The notes under the pieces were generated by a model. That model did no database searches. It saw only the letters and a list, made by a program, of their open reading frames with translations, and was not told the origin of the DNA. The translations under genes and the position numbers were made by a program. A stretch of DNA of 7,863 nt from Bacteroidota bacterium (GTDB lineage: Bacteria; Bacteroidota; Rhodothermia; Rhodothermales; UBA10348): contig SMXL01000067.1 of NCBI GenBank assembly GCA_004356385.1, forward strand, positions 1 to 7,863, read 5' to 3'. Numbering within the stretch: the stretch's first letter is position 1; each line of letters starts with the position of its first letter. Shown here in pieces: positions 5,935-7,863 of the stretch.

Positions 5935-7863
5935 ATGGCTGAAAGTTGTCACGGTACGGATTCCGCTGTTGTATCAGCGCCGAAAATCAAAAGCGTTCTG
6001 ATCGCGGGTAATCCAAACTCTGGAAAGTCGACCGTTTTCAATCTGCTTACAGGCATGCGTCAGCAGGTCGGCAACTATCCCGGTGTTACGGTTGAGCGAA
6101 AGTCGGGTCGTTTACTGGGCCACGAAGAAGTCGAGGTGATCGATCTTCCGGGCTCGTACAGTTTGAATCCTAAATCCCTGGACGAGCAGATCGCATATGA
6201 GGCCATCGCGAGCTTGCTTCCGGGCGAAATCGAGCCTGACGTCGTCGTTTGCGTCGTCAATGCTACCCACCTCGAGCGAAATCTCTATTTGGCCTCCCAG
6301 ATTCTGGATATAGGCCGTCCAACGGTGGTCGTCCTGAATATGATGGATGAGCTGGAGGATGAAGGATTCAGGATCGACGTGGAGCAGCTTCAGAATGAAC
6401 TGGGTGCTCCCGTTATTCCGATGGTCGCGACTCGGCGAGAAGGTTTGAGTGAGCTTCGCAAGATGCTGTCTGGTGACGTACCGATTCCGGCACGTACCGG
6501 ATGGAATCTTTCCCAAGAGATTGAGGATGTGGTTGAGTCTCTCTCGGTCAAACTCGGCGAATTAAGGCCCGATCTGGGGAAGAGAAGGCGTAGATCCGAA
6601 AGTTTGCGAACCTTGAATAGCGACCGCTTGCTGGCCACATGGGAAGGGGAGAACGAAGAGTTTGTCCGTGCCGTCCTCGACGCGCGTGGTGGCCTCGACG
6701 ACGAAAATATCAACTATTCGCAGGCCGAGGTTACGGGTCGATACTACTGGCTCGGCAAAGTTGCGGCACAAGTAACGTCGAAACTCAGGGAAGTCAAGGA
6801 GCTGACAGTTTCTGATCGACTGGATGCGGTGCTGCTCCATCGCGTGTTCGGTCCGTTCATTTTCGCGGCAATTCTACTGCTCGTTTTTCAATCCATTTTC
6901 TCCTGGGCCACGCCAGCCATGGATCTGATTGAATTCGGCATGCTCCGGCTTGGGTCACTCGTTCGGACCGTTTTGCCACAGGGGATGGCTACGGATTTAC
7001 TGGTTGAAGGCGTGATAGCCGGTGTCGGGAATGTGATCGTATTCCTTCCCCAAATATTACTTCTTTTCTTTTTTCTGAGTCTGATGGAGAGCACGGGATA
7101 CATGGCCAGATCGGCGTTTATTATGGACCGTGTAATGCGACGTGTGGGCCTGACGGGCGGTTCCGTGATGCCCATGATGAGTGGCTTTGCATGTGCAATT
7201 CCTGCGATTATGGCGACTCGAACCATGGATAGTCAGCGCGACCGTCTCTTAACGATCCTGGTCGTCCCCCTGATGAGTTGTTCGGCGAGACTTCCTGTTT
7301 ATACGCTGTTTATCGCGGCATTTATTCCGAGCGAGACGCTGTTTGGCCCCATCGGATATCAGGGGGTCACCATGTTTTCGCTGTACATCCTTGGAACAGT
7401 TACAGCATTTATCGCAGCAGGCGTACTCAGGCGTATCTTTAAGGGACCGACTTCCAGCTTTGTGATTGAGCTTCCGCCGTATAGAGTACCACAGTGGAAG
7501 TTGGTTTTCTGGCGCATGTACGATCGAGCCAAACTGTTCGTAGTCACCGCGGGCAAAATCATATTCATTTTTAGTATCGTGATATGGTTCGCGGCCACGT
7601 ATCCGCGGACGGAGATGCCCAGCGAGGCAGCTGAGCAACGAGCAGTCATTGAATCCGAATTGAATCAGATTCCTGAGTTGAGTCGTAATCGAACGGTCGC
7701 TTTGGAAATTCAACTCCAGGACCTGGCAAATGTCGAAGCTTCCCGACAAATTGAATTCAGTTTGATAGGCAGGCTCGGAAAGTTCATCGAGCCCGTCATG
7801 CGTCCACTTGGGTTTGACTGGAAACTGAGTGCCGGCCTTTTATCTGCGTTCGCAGCGCGGGAA
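5935..7863 (+). CDS. feoB: Ferrous iron transport protein B (FeoB), 3' end outside window
   Basis: The frame is open from ATG 5935 to the window end, 643 codons, so the last part (usually 60-130 residues) is missing. The in-frame TGA at 5932-5934 makes this ATG the earliest start; a purine-rich GGAAAGA lies 4 bases before it. FeoB is the inner-membrane Fe(II) transporter with a cytoplasmic G domain. G motifs: G1 GNPNSGKST (25-33), G2 NYPGVTVE (47-54, Thr52), G3 DLPG (70-73), G4 NMMD (135-138), and a G5-like VATRREG (164-170). A helical GDI-like region follows to about 300, then membrane segments from about 305. The first Gate region holds TGYMARSAF (387-395), GFACAIPAIMATR (417-429, Cys420) and PLMSCSARLPVY (445-456, Cys449). 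A polar loop at about 556-605 precedes LIGRLGKFIEPVMRPLGFDW and the start of the second Gate region (FAARE at the edge). The SCSARLPVY and CAIP wording fits Bacteroidota-type FeoB. No damage is seen. Confidence 0.96.
   Translation, partial: MAESCHGTDSAVVSAPKIKSVLIAGNPNSGKSTVFNLLTGMRQQVGNYPGVTVERKSGRLLGHEEVEVIDLPGSYSLNPKSLDEQIAYEAIASLLPGEIEPDVVVCVVNATHLERNLYLASQILDIGRPTVVVLNMMDELEDEGFRIDVEQLQNELGAPVIPMVATRREGLSELRKMLSGDVPIPARTGWNLSQEIEDVVESLSVKLGELRPDLGKRRRRSESLRTLNSDRLLATWEGENEEFVRAVLDARGGLDDENINYSQAEVTGRYYWLGKVAAQVTSKLREVKELTVSDRLDAVLLHRVFGPFIFAAILLLVFQSIFSWATPAMDLIEFGMLRLGSLVRTVLPQGMATDLLVEGVIAGVGNVIVFLPQILLLFFFLSLMESTGYMARSAFIMDRVMRRVGLTGGSVMPMMSGFACAIPAIMATRTMDSQRDRLLTILVVPLMSCSARLPVYTLFIAAFIPSETLFGPIGYQGVTMFSLYILGTVTAFIAAGVLRRIFKGPTSSFVIELPPYRVPQWKLVFWRMYDRAKLFVVTAGKIIFIFSIVIWFAATYPRTEMPSEAAEQRAVIESELNQIPELSRNRTVALEIQLQDLANVEASRQIEFSLIGRLGKFIEPVMRPLGFDWKLSAGLLSAFAARE

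Noticed and set aside
6112..6516. 134-codon frame antisense to feoB
   Set aside because: It lies wholly within the FeoB G domain, which has all its GTPase motifs in the + frame.
7249..7749. 166-codon frame antisense to feoB
   Set aside because: The Cys-rich product looked like a metal protein at first, but it is antisense to conserved FeoB Gate sequence and has no domain pattern.

Overview
The window looks like a chromosomal stretch from a member of the Bacteroidota/Rhodothermota/Balneolota group. The evidence is a TonB-dependent receptor with an N-terminal carboxypeptidase-regulatory-like domain paired with a DUF4249-like lipoprotein, an FG-GAP/VCBS-type secreted protein, little sign of Shine-Dalgarno sequences, and FeoB motifs of the Bacteroidota type. 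Base composition looks close to balanced by eye. The exact lineage cannot be fixed from this sequence.

Layout. (a) 1-561, + strand: the C-terminal end of a secreted or surface FG-GAP/VCBS protein that continues off the left edge. (b) 592-3889, - strand: a two-gene envelope unit, the TonB-dependent receptor (1607-3889) followed by a lipoprotein (592-1581). It converges on (a) with only 30 bases between the stop codons. (c) 4034-5400, - strand: trhO (tRNA U34 hydroxylase, rhodanese family) followed by a small PH-like protein whose ATG overlaps the trhO stop (ATGTTAA). (d) 5401-5667: a divergent control region, AT-rich in its right half, with a 19-bp inverted repeat, a 12-bp perfect palindrome and two possible leader hairpins. 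(e) 5668-7863, + strand: feoA and feoB, the ferrous iron uptake pair, with feoB running off the right edge.

How it fits together. FeoA/FeoB import Fe(II) across the inner membrane, and the receptor/lipoprotein pair probably imports an unidentified ligand across the outer membrane. Nothing in the sequence shows that the two are linked, although both are envelope import functions. TrhO makes 5-hydroxyuridine at the tRNA wobble position and is a housekeeping gene here. The most notable non-coding signal is the inverted repeat upstream of feoA, a plausible metal-regulator operator. The most notable unnamed gene is the small protein translationally coupled to trhO.

I found no mobile element, CRISPR array, RNA gene or defence system. 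Most of the window is ordinary core or envelope genes, and I do not claim an undescribed system. No gene-free stretch exceeds 300 bases; the longest is 5401-5667.
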